A DNA stretch of 64,000 nt from Diabrotica undecimpunctata (GCF_040954645.1 NC_092806.1:79766641-79830640), one strand, 5' to 3'; positions 11,509 through 23,530 are shown, numbered from the stretch's first letter. Program-made: numbers and translations. The notes: generated by a model not told the origin, from the letters alone.

Positions 11509-12190
11509 GTAAAAACGAATTCAGTGTTAAACTCCGCCCACTTACACCTCTTGGCCCCTCACGCCTAAGTACTACCAGAGACCTGACTGTATGGTGGCGA
11601 AATTATTGAAATATTTGCCAAGATTGAAAAATAAATTTGAGTTGCCTGTTCCGGCCATTGTCTAGTGCAATAGACGACAATATAAGGATGGCATTCAGCA
11701 TTTTCACAAATAATTTTAACGTACTTGTAATTTATATTATTGAATTTTGATTTTACTTCAGAAAAAACGCTAAAAATTGATTAATGAAAACAGTAGAGGT
11801 TTTATAAAAATTATTTATTTATCAATACAATACAAAAAATAACAAAATATAAAATACATAATAAAATTAGCAGTGATAAATTACATCTCATTTAAATTAC
11901 TTTTTTGCAACTTTTCAAACAAATTAATTTCCAGAATTGATGCAAACTAAAATATTTTAAGCTAATATACAGAATTTATTTGAAGATTTAGTTTATTCAC
12001 TCACGGTAAAATATTGCAAAACCTCCTAATTTTAAAGAATCGCTTGGATTTACTTACATGAAATTTGGCTTACGCCTAGGCAAGATGTCAAAGAAAAAAA
12101 GATGATGCTTTTGCACTATGGTTCAGTATCACACCTTCTCAGGAGTGAAAAAATATATGTTCAAGATAAGTTCGGAAGTGCCTAAAATCA

Positions 12191-13060
12191 GTAATTCTAA
12201 GCAACTGTTGTTCTATAGAGTTTTTTCACTAAGTCAATACTTTTCGGGTTATTGAAAAATAGGTTCTGATTCATCAAATTCCATGTTGAATATTTCAACG
12301 TGAAATAATAAAAAAATGAAGCACTTTTCGACGAAAACTCATTATAACTTTTTTTAAACTGTTTAATAAAGGTTTATTTTTGTTAAGTTTCTAGCATCAA
12401 AAGTGAGATTTTTGGTGTCACTAATAAATTAAGTTATTTTGAAAATAGGCATTTTTTCATAATTAAAAAAAAAAATTGTTAAAAACATATGCCCTTTGAA
12501 CAAATAAAACTTACAGATCATTATAAATAATACATTAGTAAAGTAATTTGTGAAGCGGTAACGATTAATTTGATTTAAATGCTAATTAGGGGCTGATTTT
12601 TCCGAGTTTTTTGACCAAAAACAGGGACCAACTTTATTTTGAGCGTAACGCTTACTTTTGATGCTAGAAACTTATTAAAAAACAAAAATGAATATTTTTT
12701 TGAAAACTTTAAAAAAGGTTTCCCCAAAAAGTGTACCATTTTTGTTATTTCACGTTGAAATATTCACTTTGAAATTTGACAGATATGAACCTATTTTTCG
12801 TTAGTTACAACTTTGCTTCTACTGGGTCTAGAGAGTTCATACATATACCATTTTTTTTTTCTCTTTTTTAGAAGCTATATTTTTGGTGAAAACGCTTTGT
12901 TTTTTCGATAAAATACATACTTACTTTTTGAATTATTTGCACAGAACCATTTAAAAATGTTTTTTTTGTGTTAAAAAATGAACATATTTACTCGCAAATA
13001 ACTCGAAAAGTATTAACTTGGTGAAAAAATTCTATATGAAAAAAGTTGCTTAGAATTACT
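12191..13060. mobile_element. Inverted-repeat MITE inside the P-like element
   Basis: The left end GTAATTCTAAGCAACT (12191) pairs with the right end AGTTGCTTAGAATTAC (ending 13060). The terminal match continues through the ACTTTTCG-containing block for about 65 bp. A second, inner inverted pair includes TATTTCAACGTGAAATAA and TTTCTAGCATCAAAAGT, at about 12285-12410 and 12645-12775. There is no coding content. I could not define a TSD. The superfamily is unknown. Confidence 0.75.
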
Positions 13061-13849
13061 TTTCTTTTTATTATGTTTTCTATATGTATGCCTTCGATAG
13101 GAGAAGGAACTTCGACAAGAAGAAGAGGATATAAATTTTGTTCTGATAGTAACATTGTACTACAAAAAATTGACAATTTATCTATAAATGGCAATATAGA
13201 AGTCAATTATATTCTGTGCAAAATAAGAAATTGTATAGAGGTGAACTAAAATCAATATGATCTACTGTTCGAACGCATACTTTTTATATTTAAAAATTTT
13301 CTGATGACTTTCTGGAATTACGTCATCGAGGTTTTAAAAGCAAGTGGTGGCGAGTACCAAATGCAATCGATTTTAATTTTGACAAAATACCACAAATTAC
13401 CAACGTTAAAAATGAATCATGTAAGTACATATCTTGATAAAATGAGAGGGAATTTCCAACATATAAATAGTTGAGGGCCATCTGCCTAGAAACAATAGGT
13501 AAAAGCTGATAAACGGACAGGATTAGAAAGTTTAAAACATCACTAATTAGATCATATTTCAAAACAAAGTAAATAAGTATATTTGAATGTTACTTCTTTT
13601 CAAACTAAGATTTTAAAATTAAAATTTTAGGAAAAAAAATATTTATTATTTCTTTTTCTCAAGAAGTAGTTTCATTATTGACAATATCGAAACATTTTAT
13701 TATTAAAAGTCGAGAACAATTAAAAACCGCGTTCATATTTATATGAAAGTGCTATAAAAATGAAGGTATATTACTCTTTTTTAACAAACTTGGTATACGA
13801 CTTGTCCACTAAAAGCCGTGTAGACAGTGAATATTATTTCTCTCTTTCT

Positions 13850-14117
13850 GATTTTCAAAAACTTTAATTTTTTAAAAATATTCTAAACCTGCTTTTAAGT
13901 TTTCAGTTGACTTGCTTAAAGTTGACATTGGCTTTCTGTTTGAATTACTATCACTACAATATTTGTTGTTAAGACCATCAAAAATATTATTTATAATTTT
14001 CAAAGATATGGCAGTATGAGGAACCGTTTTGGTGTTTAACTGTCCTACAGCTATTGCTGTTGATATTGCTGAGGCAAATCAGTTGGAAAAAATTTGTACT
14101 GCTAACTTTACACGCAT
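13850..14117 (-). pseudogene. P-element-like transposase core fragment
   Basis: On the minus strand from 14117 the translation begins MRVKLAVQIFSN. It continues after one stop with AISTAIAVGQL and IINNIFDGLN, then KPMSTLSKSTENLKAG. This matches my memory of the part of P/THAP9 transposases where the element protein reads K-V-K-L-A-x-Q and goes on to the GTP-binding region. It is about 85 codons with one or two stops. The catalytic residues are not visible here, and later exons were not found between 11509 and 13850. The assignment rests on similarity by eye plus the THAP exon upstream. Confidence 0.6.
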
Positions 14118-14712
14118 TTTTTAAAAATTATTAGGGTTTATATGAACGTCTGTTATTTTCAACAGGCATTGTGCTCTCATATTGGTTCTATCGATGTTGT
14201 ATGTGTATTCAATATCTTGCCACGATATTTGTTTAGAATCGGCACTTCTTCTTTAAAGCATTTACTTGACACTCCAATTTTTTACCTTCTCCGCCAATTC
14301 AGTTTTAAGTTTTGTGGGCAAATTAATTTCAAAACTGGAAATATCACTGAGACTACAACTTGATCACTTAGGCGATGGAGGTGACCTAAACATACAATCG
14401 CCACTTGTAGATCTTTTACGTTTCGTTCCGCAATAAACGTATGTAGAGCATACTGGTGATATACCTAAAATAGGTAATCATTGAAATGTATGTGTAATTT
14501 TAATTAAAGCAAAACAAGCATCTCCATTATTTCTGGAGTGATACTAACAACGCATTCATATTTAAAAAAGTCTCTTTTGATTTAATTGTATAAAAAATAT
14601 ATAAATCACTCAATATCAACTGATTTTATACAAAATATATTTTAAGAGTATTATTCTCATTGACAAAGCGCATTAGGCAAACATAAAAATATTTCTAAAG
14701 TTGAATACTCAC

Positions 14713-15006
14713 CTAAATAAGTTGCTAACTGTGTAAATTTTGGAGGAACAGCATTTTTCCTTAATAACTTTCTTTGGCCACTTTGGTAAATATGTTCCAC
14801 TGCAAAATGAGGCTGGCAAATTACCCTCTGTTTCAGGTCACTGATATCTATCAATATAATATCAATATTCCCGCAGATTTTTTTTGCCAAATTTTTGTGC
14901 GCTCTACGTCTTTCAGGGGAAATTTAAAGAAAGATATATTACTATTTGTTCGATCGTTTCTTTCAAAACATCCCGCGTAAACACACTTATGAGTTACAGA
15001 GGTCAT
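14713..15006 (-). pseudogene. THAP zinc-finger exon of P-like transposase
   Basis: The ATG at 15004-15006 starts MTSVTHKCVYAGC. SFFKFPLKD follows, then after a one-base slip in an A-run near 14885 come VICQPHFAVEHIY and NAVPPKF. This gives the C2CH zinc ligands (KCVYAGC; CQPH) and the AVPxxF signature of THAP DNA-binding domains. The exon ends at a GTGAG splice donor (14708-14712 on the minus strand). It would bind the element ends. The frameshift makes this copy non-functional. Confidence 0.85.
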
Positions 15007-15308
15007 TTTATCTAAAATGTCCTTTTTTTTATAAAATTCCGCTTTAACTTGTCATAACACTTGTCACAGATAATACACCTATAGGGTAAGTTCGGCCCTG
15101 ACATTACCTACCTCCTCGCAAGTCAGAGAGAGAATGAGAAATCTCAATACGTTTTTCGAGTAACGCCATCTAGTTGTTAATACGTCTTTCGGTTACCACG
15201 AGGTGAGCTATCTAGTGGGTGGTTTATAATCAATGACTACACTCATTTCAAAGTTTATGGACTTGCTTACTACGTACATTCCTACTCTTCATCAAATATC
15301 ATCTAGAC

Positions 15309-17882
15309 CAGTGATTCCCAACCTGGGGGCGATCGCCCCCCTGAGGGCGATTTGAGATATTCAGGGGGGCGATATGGAGGGCGACAGAGAAAAGGGGGCG
15401 TTTAGCATCCGGAAAACGAGAAATGGGTAATTGAGAAAAATAAGAAAAGATATATATAATAAAAAGTAAATATATGTATACCAATGCAGGTAATAATAAC
15501 ACAAACATCTCGTCTAGTTACAGATCTTGTCGAACACGAGGCGTCACAATATTAGAATCATTATTAGTCACAATGTTAGAATTCGGACAGAGATGTCGAC
15601 GCGTGGCAATACAATTATTTATTGAGAATTGCAAGATAGTGTTTTTATTCTTTGCCTTCTCAATAAGTTGTAATTAATTACTCTTTTGTTTTGCTCTCAA
15701 AATGTCAGCACCTAAAAAAAGTGCCGGCAGTACTCAACGGAGTATTTGAAATATGGATTCATTAAGTTGCCAGGAAATAAGAATCTACCATTGTGTCTTA
15801 TGTGTGCAAAATCTTTGTCAAACGAATCCATGAAGCCGCCTCGTCTTATGGATCACTTGAAGAGGATTCATCCAGAGAAGTCAGACAGACCCGTCCAATA
15901 TTTTGCGGTGAGTAAAAGTCTTTTGTTTGTAGGATGTAATTTTTCATGTACAGTTACAATCATTGAATAGTTTACAGACTTACGTATCTAGGAGCCTATT
16001 TTTTAAATTATTACCCCGTTTAAACGCACCTTTTACGTCAAAAGTATTACAATGTAAAAATTAAAGTATAAACTATTTAGTGATCGTAACTGTACCTAGG
16101 TATCAACATATTATAATTATTTTTACTTTCTATTACCAAAAGTCAGACTGAAAGAAAACCTTTTTTAAACTTTATTACCATTACTTATAATAATTAAAGT
16201 GAATGTGTATTTCTTTCGTTTACCGGAGCTCAAGGCAAAGTATGAAAGCCGAGTTACTGTTGGGTCATTGATTGCAAAAGCTACCAAGAAAAACGACAAG
16301 GGTTTACTTGCTTCATACAAGGTACCATTCTTAATAGCAAAAAGTGGCAAGCTGCACACAATTGGAGAAGAACTCATCCTCCCAGCTGTCAAAGAGATAG
16401 TTGATACTATGTTGGTACCCAGTCAGGCCAGCCAAGTAACAGATGCAGTTCCTCTCAGCAATAATACTGTCTCCAGAAGGATTGATGAAATGGGAGCGAA
16501 TGTCGAAGATGTTGTCTGCAACAAATTGAAAAGCAAAGAGTTTACTGTGCAACTTGACGAGAGTACCCTGAGTGACAGCATAGGAGAAATGGCCGAGGAA
16601 ATGCTATTTGTTAGAAGTCTGATTACTGATACAAAAGGATCTTCCATATTTGAAGTCATTAAGAGATTTTTTGAGGAAAAAGAGATTCCCTTATTAAATG
16701 TGATCGCCTGTGCTACTGACGATGCAGCAGCAATGACAGGACGTCATTGGGGATTTATTGCACATCTGAAACAAGCAGTACCTGGAATTTTGTGTGTTCA
16801 CTGCGTCATTCACAGAGAGCATTTGGCTGCCAAGAATTTGAGTGGGAGGTTGCACGATTCTCTTCAACTTGTCATAGATGCGGTAAATAAAATAAAGCAA
16901 AACCAAAGAATGATCGAATATTTCGTACACTTTGTGAAGAAAATGATAAGATATTTAATACATTGCTACTACATACGGAAGTCCGCTGGCTTTTTAAAGG
17001 CAATTGCTTAAGGCGGTTCTTCAGTCTCATGGATATTGTTATTGAATTTCTTAATACTACTGACCCCACACTGAGTACAGAACTACAAGAGAAGCGAAAT
17101 GACATCGCTTACTTATCAGATATTTTTCAAAAATTAAAGGAAATGAACCTGCAACTACAGGGGAAGAACATAAATATGGCCAAAGCGAAGGGAGTAGTCG
17201 GAGCATTCATTGACAAACTATCTATTTTTGAAGAAAATATGCAGAGAAGAGAGAGAAGAAAATATGCACCAAATTCCCCAACTTGAAATCTTCTTGTGGT
17301 GATTCTGAGGATCTTCAAACATACTGCCTCCACCTTCAAACACTGAAAGAAGATCTGCATCCCGATTCCAAGATTTGGCTAGTCTGAAAGTGCCAACTTG
17401 GTTTATCAATCCTTTCAGCGTGGAAGTTTCAACGGTATGTTCTTCTCTTCAAGAAAACTTGATTGATTTGAGACATGATGTTGAAATTGAAAGTTTGTTT
17501 CGGGAGTGTGGGTACGAAAGATTTTGGCCGCGGATAAAAGAAGTGTTTCCAATCTTGTGGAATGCAATCAAATTATTATTATTGGCATTCCCCACAACAT
17601 ATCTAGTGGAGAAAGGTTTTTGTTCTGTGTGTATATTGAAAAACAGACAAAGAAATAGGCTCGACATAATAGAAAGAGGGGATTTGAGGTTGTTATTAAC
17701 CAACATTGAGCCAGACATAAAGAAATTATGAGAGACACCAGGCCCAAGGAAGTCATTAACAATTCTTTTACACACATATAACCATTTATCATTTTACGAA
17801 ATGTAAAAATAAATAAATATGGATACTTACCTTTTGTATAGATTCATTATTTGTTTCAATTTAATTGAGTGGGGAACCACTG
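15309..17882 (+). mobile_element. hAT DNA transposon, complete ends
   Basis: The 8-bp TSD ATCTAGAC is at 15301-15308 and 17883-17890. The ends begin CAGTGATTCCCAAC (left) and CAGTGGTTCCCCAC (complement of right). A GC-rich palindrome GGGGGCGATCGCCCCC lies just inside the left end. It encodes a broken BED/hAT transposase. It inserted into sequence between GyC and the GyB gag-like relic. Confidence 0.95.
15702..17731 (+). pseudogene. hAT transposase with BED-type zinc finger (ZBED5-like)
   Basis: The ATG at 15702 (MSAPKKSAGS) is followed by a frame slip. Next comes a zinc finger, CLMCAKSLSNESMKPPRLMDHLKRIHPE with its Cys pair and His pair, ending at a GTGAGTAA donor (about 15909). The main exon starts around 16225 (LKAKYESRVTVGSL). 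It contains VQLDESTLSD and ATDDAAAMTGRHWG (acidic catalytic region) and CVHCVIHREHLAAK. The C-terminal hAT dimerisation region is FPILWNAIKLLLLAFPTTYL (about 17545-17600). At least three frame breaks (near 15735, 17000 and 17290-17380) inactivate it. The ZBED5-like subgroup is judged from the motif spelling. Confidence 0.9.
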
Positions 17883-17899
17883 ATCTAGACTATTAACCT

Positions 17900-19043
17900 A
17901 ATGTCATTATGTAATGTTTATATTAGGTACGAATACTGTGTTTGCTGTTGTGATAAAATATTATAGGTACGGTTTTTTTTATTTGGTTTCTCGTCTCTTT
18001 TACAAACTAACTTTTACTTTGTACATATGGGTCTTTTCCCAAATAAAAACATCTGCATATTTTGCACTTTTTTCTATGGGCCTTTTTTCTTCAAATATTA
18101 ATGGTTTTTTCTGTGCTTAATAGTTGTTCGACTCTTTTTTATTCTTTGCTTTGTTTTTTTTCCTACTTTTGTATCTTCGGAATAAAACTTCTAATTTATG
18201 TTTCTGGATTATTTACATTTATGATTCCTTTAGGTAACATACCCTTAATCGGTTTATCTATTGATCCTTCTGTAAATTCCTTCGCAACTTCTTGTTTCTA
18301 TATTACTGTAACTGTTTCTTCTGTTTTCAGTTCGATCTCGAAATTATTTTCGTCAAATATGTAATGATATTGACATATACTTTTCAAAATAATCTGTTCA
18401 TCATTTTTCGCCTTTGTGCTTACTTAATTTACTCAACATCTTTTCTTCTCTTGCATATAAATACAATAATCGTAGGGAATCGTCTTTCATTGTGACAAAT
18501 TTCTTTTTCAATAATTTTTTCATTTACTTCATTAAAAAAAAATCATAATTCAAAATTCGTTCCGCAATTTTAATCCATTCTATAGTTACTGTATTGTCGT
18601 GCTGGAGCCGCAGGACTCTTAGCGGGTTGGGATTCAAGTACCACCCTAGCTTATCCTCTTAGCAGCCTCCTGCTCGACGTAGGTTTCAACCATTAAGGTC
18701 GAACCATATGCAGTTTGTCTACATTCCTGTCAAAAAAATCTACTTCTGGCACTGTATTCGCATGCGGTGCGAAATATGCTCTCGCTGTGCCTCTATTTCT
18801 GTGGCATATCACATGTGTCCATTGATTATTCTTTCTTCTTCGTTGTGATTGCCAATCTCCTCTGTTTCTATAAAATCTATAACGATATATTCTCGTATCA
18901 TGTCTTTCATATTCACTTATATTTCCATAATTTTTGTTCCTATATTCTTTTCTTCCTTCGAATTTATTTTTATAATATCCATATTTTGCATTCTTACCTT
19001 CTTTTCTCATATCAAAATCGTATTTGTTCCTGTAATTTAACAC
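17900..19043 (-). pseudogene. GyB part 2: gag/protease-like relic
   Basis: On the minus strand 18693-19043 encodes a basic, Tyr/Arg/Asn-rich stretch that ends with a degenerate zinc-knuckle-like ICHRNRGTARAYF and VPEVDFFDRNVDKLHMVRP. Further along are RFPTIIVFICKRRKD (about 18450), like the start of a gypsy aspartic protease, and KYADVFIWEKTHMYKVK (about 18000-18060), like the spacer before RT. All are interrupted by stops. The order and strand fit the upstream half of GyB (6577-7660), separated from it by the hAT and GyC insertions. No catalytic DTG triad is readable. The join is an inference. Confidence 0.45.
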
Positions 19044-19462
19044 TCTTCTACATTTTGAGTATATTTTTCATCCGAAATTTCCATAATGTTATTATCGTTT
19101 AAAACTTTTCTATCTACAGTGAGTCCTTGTATTTGCAATGAATCGGCCGTTTCAATGAAGGTATTTAAATCCTCTTGTCTAATTTGAACTTCTCCATGGT
19201 ATACAAATTGTAACAAGTCTCTTAGCGCTTCGTAAGTCACGTTTGTCAAAATTACTATAGGATGTTGACAGGGATTTGCCTTAAAAATTTCCTTAAGATA
19301 TGGGCTACTAACTGAAAGAACCATTTTATGTGCTTTTATGCATTTTCCTTGCGCTGCAAGCGTTACATCTACAAAATCTTGACTCTCCCATAATTAATTT
19401 ATTCCTGAACTCATATTTTCGTGGAAATTGTTCCAACATAATGAAAATTTTTTTGAGGCCAT
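19037..19462 (-). pseudogene. BTB/POZ domain reading frame with one premature stop
   Basis: The ATG at 19462 gives MASKKFSLCWNNFHENMSSG, the start of insect BTB proteins of the lola/bric-a-brac/tramtrack type. A TAA at codon 23 interrupts it, then the same frame continues with DFVDVTLAAQGKCIKAHKMV, SPYLKEIFKANPCQHPIVIL and RDLLQFVYHGEVQIRQEDL, a full BTB fold of about 115 residues. BTB domains mediate dimerisation of transcription regulators. There is no intron in the domain. It runs with a one-base frame change into the GyB gag-like relic at 19043. It could be a captured or processed host sequence or a decayed host exon. Confidence 0.85.
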
Positions 19463-21289
19463 GGTCAATTGTCTTTAAAAGTTCTTTTAAATTATTTTCC
19501 TTCCTTATAAATGTAACGATAATTCTAAATATCCTAATTTATTGCAGCTAAATAGTAAAATCCGATTTCTTCGTCTATTCGCTCCGTGCGTGACTGACGT
19601 GATATCTACCGCCTTCATCTGACAGTTTTGGACCTCCCAATTTGAGGTTAAACATTATGTTAAATAGATACGAAATTGACAGTTATTAATAATTAGTTTT
19701 TTAATTATATTTTTTCAGTTTATGTACAAAATAAATTTAGTATTAAAAACTGGGTTTCTAAAAATTTATCAACTTTATCTTTTCAACACCAAACGTAAAA
19801 GACAGGGAAAAATGTAGTACTGGCAAATCAAGTTTTTCATATGGAAGAGGACGTAATTAAAAACAATAATAGTAAAAATTATGATATAAAAGCTAAAGCC
19901 ATCAGTCAGGCTGCAGTTACCTTGAAGCCTTATGAAATATTATTTAAGGTAAATTATTTAAATTTTTTCTATTTCAACTGCATAAAAATGAATATTATGT
20001 GATATTTACTTTTTCATATTAATAGCACGAATCCATCTTGTTCTTTTCTCTAATTTATATGTAATCTTTGGAAACCTATAAAAGCTACACTCACTATTTT
20101 TGCTATTATTAGCACAATTAAATACGCAACATGTATTTGCACCCATTTTAATAAAATTTATGCGTAAAATGGTCCAATTTTGTCATATTTCGCCGCTACA
20201 AGTACCCCTACCATGGTCACGCACAGAGCGAATATTAATTGAAGAATTTGTCATTTAAGCAAATTCATGTCGTAATTTAATATTTTCCGACTTATGTCAC
20301 AGTGTATTCTCATGGTCAAATATAAATATTTTTAAAACTATATCTTAAGCAAATAAAATTATATGGCACATTTTTTGTTTCATTAAAAAAATAGAATTTG
20401 ATATATAAACAGTTATTAGCGATAATTTAAAAATAAATTATACTCTGTACTTTTAAAAGCCAAAAAAATTGTGTACTGAACATTCTGAACTTGAATTAGT
20501 TAAATTCTTATATTCAAATACTAAGTAATAATTTCTATCTGTTAGACTGTATAATTTATATAAGGGATAAAAAATAAAATTTACTTACATAATATATTCC
20601 ATATATGGTTTTTGTTAATTCACTTTTGTCCATTTATCCATTTTTCCCATCTATTGTCCATTATCATGAGCTGGGATGCTGTCGCGGAGCTCCGGGCGGG
20701 TTTGGTCCGGAATTTGGCGGGAATTGTCCTAACTGCTGATGCATTTTCTATTTCGAAACTGGTACAATGGGTTCCATATAACATCTAGTATATAAATTTC
20801 CAGTATGTAGTTGCCATTTTTCATTTGTTTCTGCGGATCAGAAGACTCCTAATTCAAAAGGTAGGATCGATATGTAATAAATAAGCTTCACTTATGGTAT
20901 CGTATGGTACATTTATTTAAACACACTAGATACCCATGATTTGGTTTATTAGTTATCTAAGTACAATACTAGATAGTACTCAGTTGACGTTGACAATATT
21001 AACCTCGACCATTCTCTTGATTCTTCATTCTTAACAATAATGATAATAATCCCGTGAATTCCAGCTATTTAACACACGTGAGTTTGTTATTATAATGTTT
21101 GTTATTTGTTAATTGATACACGTTATTTAATAAGCTCTCGACTACATTGCAAATTTCACTAGGTCAGCGTGTGTCCTCGTTACAACGATATTTTCAATGT
21201 CGTAAATAAACAATCTATTTTCGCAAATGTGTGTCACGTTATTAAAAAGATTACTTGGATCTGATGCTTGATTAAATCCCGTTACACCC
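19463..21289. other. AT-rich stretch without recognisable gene
   Basis: No supported coding sequence or RNA gene. A short GC-rich patch lies at about 20690-20740. Around 20760-21290 the sequence has the look of untranslated or LTR-like DNA (TATA-like and AATAAA-like motifs), but I could not prove LTR ends. Confidence 0.5.
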
Positions 21290-22553
21290 GATCAAACCGA
21301 TAAGGCGTCTTATCTGTGTGGTATTCTGAGGTACGGGATATTCTAAAATAGAATTGATTTTCTCTAGATCTGTTCTAAGACCTTTTTCATCGACAATGAA
21401 ACCTAGAAACTTGAGATGGTCTACAAAATTGACATTTACTAAAATTTGTGGTTAAATTGGCAAGTTTTAGTTGCCTAAACAGCGCGGAGAGTACTTTAAG
21501 GTGAGTTTCAAAATCTGGAGTCACCACGATAATCAACGTAGTAAAAGACATAGGGGTCAAGTTTGGGACCGATTACCATGTCGATTAATCTACAAATTAC
21601 TTGTGCGGAATTATTTAGGCCAAAGGGAAGAACGTTAAAGTAAAATAGTCCACGATTTGGAATAGAAAAAGCTGTTTTGATCTTAGACTTGTCGTCGAGA
21701 GGAATTTGATAGAAAGCATGTTGTAAATCAATGGATGTTATATACCTAGCGTCACAAACCTTAGAGATAGTAGAGTCGATAAGGGGGATTGGGTAACTGA
21801 CCGGAATAGTTATAGCATTCAGCTTTCTACCATCAAAACAGACGCGATGTGTGCCGTTCTTCTTTTTAACGAGCCATAGAGGACTCATTCAATGAGTTGG
21901 AGTGTGCAAGGGTTGAATAAACTTTAGCGTCAACACGTTCATTGAGGATCTTTTGCATTGCAGGCGATAGAGAGTATTGTCTTTGCATTTCCTGTGTCGA
22001 TATGGTGAGTATAAAGGGTTGTTCGACCAATAGAGTCTTCTGGAGCTATTTCTTTGAATAGAGAAATGATCGAATCAAATTGAGTGAGTTGAGGAGTCAA
22101 GGTGCACCTATCAGAAATCGTGTTTATAACGCAAGTTGAAATATTACTGGAGCTATAGGAAAAGTCAGAAAAATTAAAAGATAACTCAAAAAGATGAATG
22201 AAATCCATTCCTAAGATGATTTTATGCGATATGGAGGGAACAACTAAACATTTCAAAGAGTGTGTGCTGTTCTGTAAAGTAACGGGAACGTGAACAGAGT
22301 CTATAGCATCTTGTAGACTACCGTCAGCTGTCTTTAGGTGTATCGCAACGTCATAACTAATCTGCAATTTATATCTTTTCAATAGATAAAGAGCTTGAGA
22401 ACCAAAAATTGACACATTAGAACCAGAGTCAATAAGAGCAGAAATAGAGTGGTCAAAAATAGTGACTGAAAGGTAGGGACGGTTATCATGTTCACGAACA
22501 TTTAACAGTGGATTTGTAGATAAAGTTCGACTAATGGGAGTAGTATGTGCCAA
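21290..22553 (-). pseudogene. GyD: gypsy protease-RT relic
   Basis: On the minus strand, 21939-22553 is a retroviral-type aspartic protease: active site ALIDSGSNVSIFG (DSG in place of DTG) and flap-side IILGMDFIHLF. After a frame break comes RT (21508-21888) with SPLWLVKKKNGTHRVCFDGR, SIDLQHAFYQIPL and VLPFGLNNSAQ. The catalytic YxDD is interrupted by a 2-nt deletion near 21530, and RT continues out of frame to about 21290 (NTTQIRRLIG). Its protein style is close to GyE, so the two are related families. No intact LTR or integrase is attached. Confidence 0.9.
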
Positions 22554-23019
22554 AGATACCGGGTTAATGGTAGAGACAGGTGGAAATACGACTTAAACAT
22601 CTGAGCGAATATTTTAAACGGATTTTATATACAACGAATCCAGCCCACAGAGAGGTAGGGAAAAAGCAGTTCTTCTTGAGAAGAATCCGTCCGAACAAAG
22701 AAATTTGAATGTCAGGTTACACATACGCAGACAACAAAGAAAGATGAACAACCATTCAATTTTTTTCTTTTTTTCTTTAACCAATGTTTTCTTGGTTTTG
22801 TACTTTTTTGGTTTTACACTTTTTGTTTTAGCTTTATACTTTTTATTGGTTTTGTTCATTTTTAATTTTTTGTATTTTTTGGGCGAAGGAAGCTTTTTGT
22901 TATTTTTAATAATATTTTTATCATGCAGTATAATCTGGAATGACAGAAGGTAAAAGTTTTACAAAAAAATTTTTTTAAGAAAAAACAGAAATTTTGTTAA
23001 ATTAAATAATGACATGTGA
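22554..23019. other. Unassigned, partly T-rich
   Basis: The first 150 bases may be the end of GyD gag (minus strand), but no zinc knuckle is readable. The stretch 22755-22930 is T-rich and repetitive in TTTTTGGTTTT-like words. No gene supported. Confidence 0.4.
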
Positions 23020-23530
23020 CCCCTCTAATGAAAGGTTTTTACAACGGGAATACAACAGTACAAATAATAAAAATAATAACGCATAAAGTGGTAAAGCGGC
23101 GAAAAAAGTTTTTTCATATCACATTCTAACCACTCTAGAAAGGCCTTGACGTCAGGGATACGAATCTGTTATTACTTTCAAAAATAAAATAACACATAAG
23201 ACAGTTAAGCGGTAAAAAGTGTATTTTTGGCAACTTTTAACCACTCTAATGAAAGGTCTTGACGTCAGGAATACGAATCTGTTAATACTTTCAAAAATAA
23301 AATAACGCATAAAATGGTAAAGCGGTAAAAAGTGTATTTTTGTCACCTTCCCACCAATCTAATAAAGGTCTTGAGGTCAGAAATATGAACACTGTTTTTT
23401 TTTGTTATAAACTCACCTTCCGACCACTCTCGTGAAAGGTCTAGACGCCAGGAATACAAATCTGTTATAATTTGGAACGAAGAAACAACGCATAAGGTGG
23501 TAAAGCGGTATCAAGTGTATTTTTGTGTAC
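23020..23530. repeat. Minisatellite, about 111-bp unit, five copies
   Basis: Units begin near 23020, 23130, 23241, 23354 and 23424 with variants of CCACTCTAATGAAAGGTCTT. They contain CAGGAATACGAATCTGTTA, AAAATAACGCATAA and AAGCGGTAAAAAGTGTATTT. The fourth unit is shortened by about 40 bp. Copies differ by several per cent, so the array is not recent. Confidence 0.85.

Larger units (their letters stand above)
11433..15235 (-). mobile_element. P-like DNA transposon with THAP domain
   Basis: The inverted termini start CATTGATTATAAACCACCC at 11433 and end in its complement at 15235; the match continues imperfectly for about 35 bp. Both sides carry ACTACAC (11426-11432 and 15236-15242), a 7-bp or degenerate 8-bp TSD. 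Coding traces on the minus strand are a THAP exon near the right end and a stretch like the P transposase core. The stretches 11509-12190, 13061-13850, 14118-14712 and 15007-15235 hold no gene I can recognise. A separate inverted-repeat MITE occupies 12191-13060. The element is inactive as read. Confidence 0.8.
7665..15243 (-). mobile_element. GyC: internally deleted gypsy LTR retrotransposon with nested inserts
   Basis: A minus-strand element bounded by the 4-bp direct repeat CATT (7661-7664 and 15244-15247). Its LTRs begin AGTGT and end ACACT in either orientation. Downstream of the 5' LTR (minus strand) is a primer-binding-like TGGCGACGAGG near 11240. Upstream of the 3' LTR is a purine tract GTGGGGAGGT at 7855-7864. 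Inside, a gag start is joined directly to integrase, so protease, RT and RNase H are deleted. It contains a palindromic insert (8959-9460), two MITEs (10063-11176) and, one base inside its outer right LTR edge, a P-like transposon (11433-15235). Confidence 0.85.

Noticed and set aside
12988..13249. Short opposed frames near 13046-13249
   Set aside because: They overlap the right arm of the inverted-repeat MITE and have no recognisable motif or codon pattern.
18062..18500. Plus-strand hydrophobic frames rich in Phe/Leu/Ile
   Set aside because: They come from T-rich sequence; the minus strand carries weak gag/protease-like words instead.
19037..19462. Functional BTB host gene
   Set aside because: A premature TAA at codon 23, a frame change after the domain and retroelement-like surroundings argue against it.
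21051..21290. Possible 232-bp solo LTR (TG...CA) between two CCCG words
   Set aside because: The flanking match is only 4 bp, no second copy is in the window, and the GyD RT frame that ends at the right side does not resume on the left side.
23020..23530. CRISPR-like array
   Set aside because: The repeats are contiguous units of about 111 bp without short repeat-spacer alternation, and the genome is eukaryotic.
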